Source of the DNA: Opitutaceae bacterium TAV5
GTDB taxonomy: Bacteria; Verrucomicrobiota; Verrucomicrobiia; Opitutales; Opitutaceae
Direction of reading: 5' to 3'
Assembly (NCBI GenBank): GCA_000242935.3
Contig: CP007053.1
Location: forward strand, 1,674,001 to 1,738,000
DNA: 64,000 bases
Shown here: one piece after another, positions 63,697 through 64,000 of the stretch
How positions within the stretch are numbered: the first letter of the stretch is position 1
Layout of the letters: each line of letters starts with the position of its first letter
The notes under the pieces: generated by a model
Told to the model about the DNA's origin: nothing
Databases searched by the model: none
Seen by the model: the letters and a program-made list of their open reading frames with translations, nothing else
Position numbers and translations under genes: made by a program

Positions 63697-63893
63697 CTAT
63701 TCATTTTAAACCACTAATGGACACTGATGGACACTAATCCGAACCGGTTTTGCTAATGGCCGGAACAGAAGGGAGACCGCTAAAGGACGCTGACGGACGC
63801 TAAACCAGGCATTCCCGATTGTATGGTTTTAGCGTCCTTTAGCGGTTTATTCATGGTTCGGGATTAGTGTCCATCAGTGTCCATTAGTGGTTA
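63697..63893. repeat. Nested inverted repeat
   Basis: Outer arms 63709-63740 and 63861-63892 are 32 bases and perfectly complementary (ccactaatggacactgatgg...). Inside, 63777-63791 pairs with 63831-63845 (ccgctaaaggacgct). The arms themselves contain a GGACACT-GATGGACACTAA tandem, and the inner arms repeat the same pattern as GGACGCTGACGGACGCTAA. A cggaacagaaggga word of the TTGAACAGAAGG family lies between left outer and inner arms. No coding capacity. Confidence 0.92.
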
Positions 63894-63936
63894 GCTTTCA
63901 GGTTCTTTCAGACGTTACCCTGATTTCCCGTTCGCC

Positions 63937-64000
63937 TCACGGAATCCGTTTTCCGTCACCCGCCGGGGAGGGCGCGTAATCCACGATTTCCCACGTGCTG
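63937..64000 (-). CDS. Possible C-terminal end of a gene running off the right edge
   Basis: The minus strand reads STWEIVDYAPSPAGDGKRIP and stops at TGA 63939-63937. It looks like a natural protein end but only 20 codons are visible, and an overlapping frame is open too. Family unknown. Confidence 0.3.
   Translation of the reverse strand, partial: STWEIVDYAPSPAGDGKRIP

Overview
The window looks like a stretch of chromosome from a high-GC verrucomicrobial bacterium, most likely of the Opitutaceae type. This is inferred from gene content: several exosortase-sorted PEP-CTERM proteins with autotransporter-type beta-strand repeats, three pseudopilins with an H-X9-DG-like tail, many polysaccharide-active enzymes, LacI and AraC regulators, LpxK (so a Gram-negative envelope), and many GC-rich intergenic hairpin repeats. 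No species can be named from the sequence alone, and no rRNA or tRNA gene was recognised.

Layout. 1-5.5 kb: a decayed cellulase-like remnant, then housekeeping genes (truB, ribF, a thioredoxin-fold protein, proA, a TrmH/SpoU methyltransferase). 5.5-11.1 kb: a type I restriction-modification locus reduced to the start of hsdM and a frameshifted end of hsdR, with a lower-GC two-gene McrB-like ATPase plus DUF2357/PD-(D/E)XK nuclease module between them. 11.2-20 kb: an RlmD/TrmA-type methyltransferase, a zincin, an enterobacterial-looking SDR gene, a GH88-like hydrolase, a membrane-fused spermidine synthase-like protein, a SagB-type nitroreductase and a radical SAM protein, separated by inverted-repeat elements. 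20-26 kb: a GH42-like enzyme divergent from an AraC regulator, then a PEP-CTERM gene translationally coupled to a pseudopilin. 26-30 kb: a segment that looks enterobacterial (a DASS transporter plus a typical enterobacterial intergenic repeat) lying between copies of a local repeat; the next gene, a MarR regulator, is cut by one copy. 30-47 kb: metallophosphoesterase, hflKC, a Fic protein, a PQQ sugar dehydrogenase/cytochrome c, a two-component system, a 1081-residue PEP-CTERM protein, an SDR, menC and lpxK.

47-58.7 kb is the most striking part. A pectate-lyase-fold secreted protein and a toxin-antitoxin pair precede two tandem copies of a four-gene cassette: LacI regulator, PEP-CTERM beta-strand protein, polysaccharide-deacetylase-like enzyme and pseudopilin. 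In the left copy the pilin gene is inverted. A CTACNNGTAG palindrome lies about 53-58 bases upstream of the pectate-lyase-like gene, of both arms of the left copy and of the right copy. This suggests one LacI regulon for a secreted carbohydrate-active surface system.

58.8-64 kb: purM, a DMT-type transporter, the principal sigma factor with a clear terminator, fabD, and a nested 184-bp inverted repeat at the right edge.
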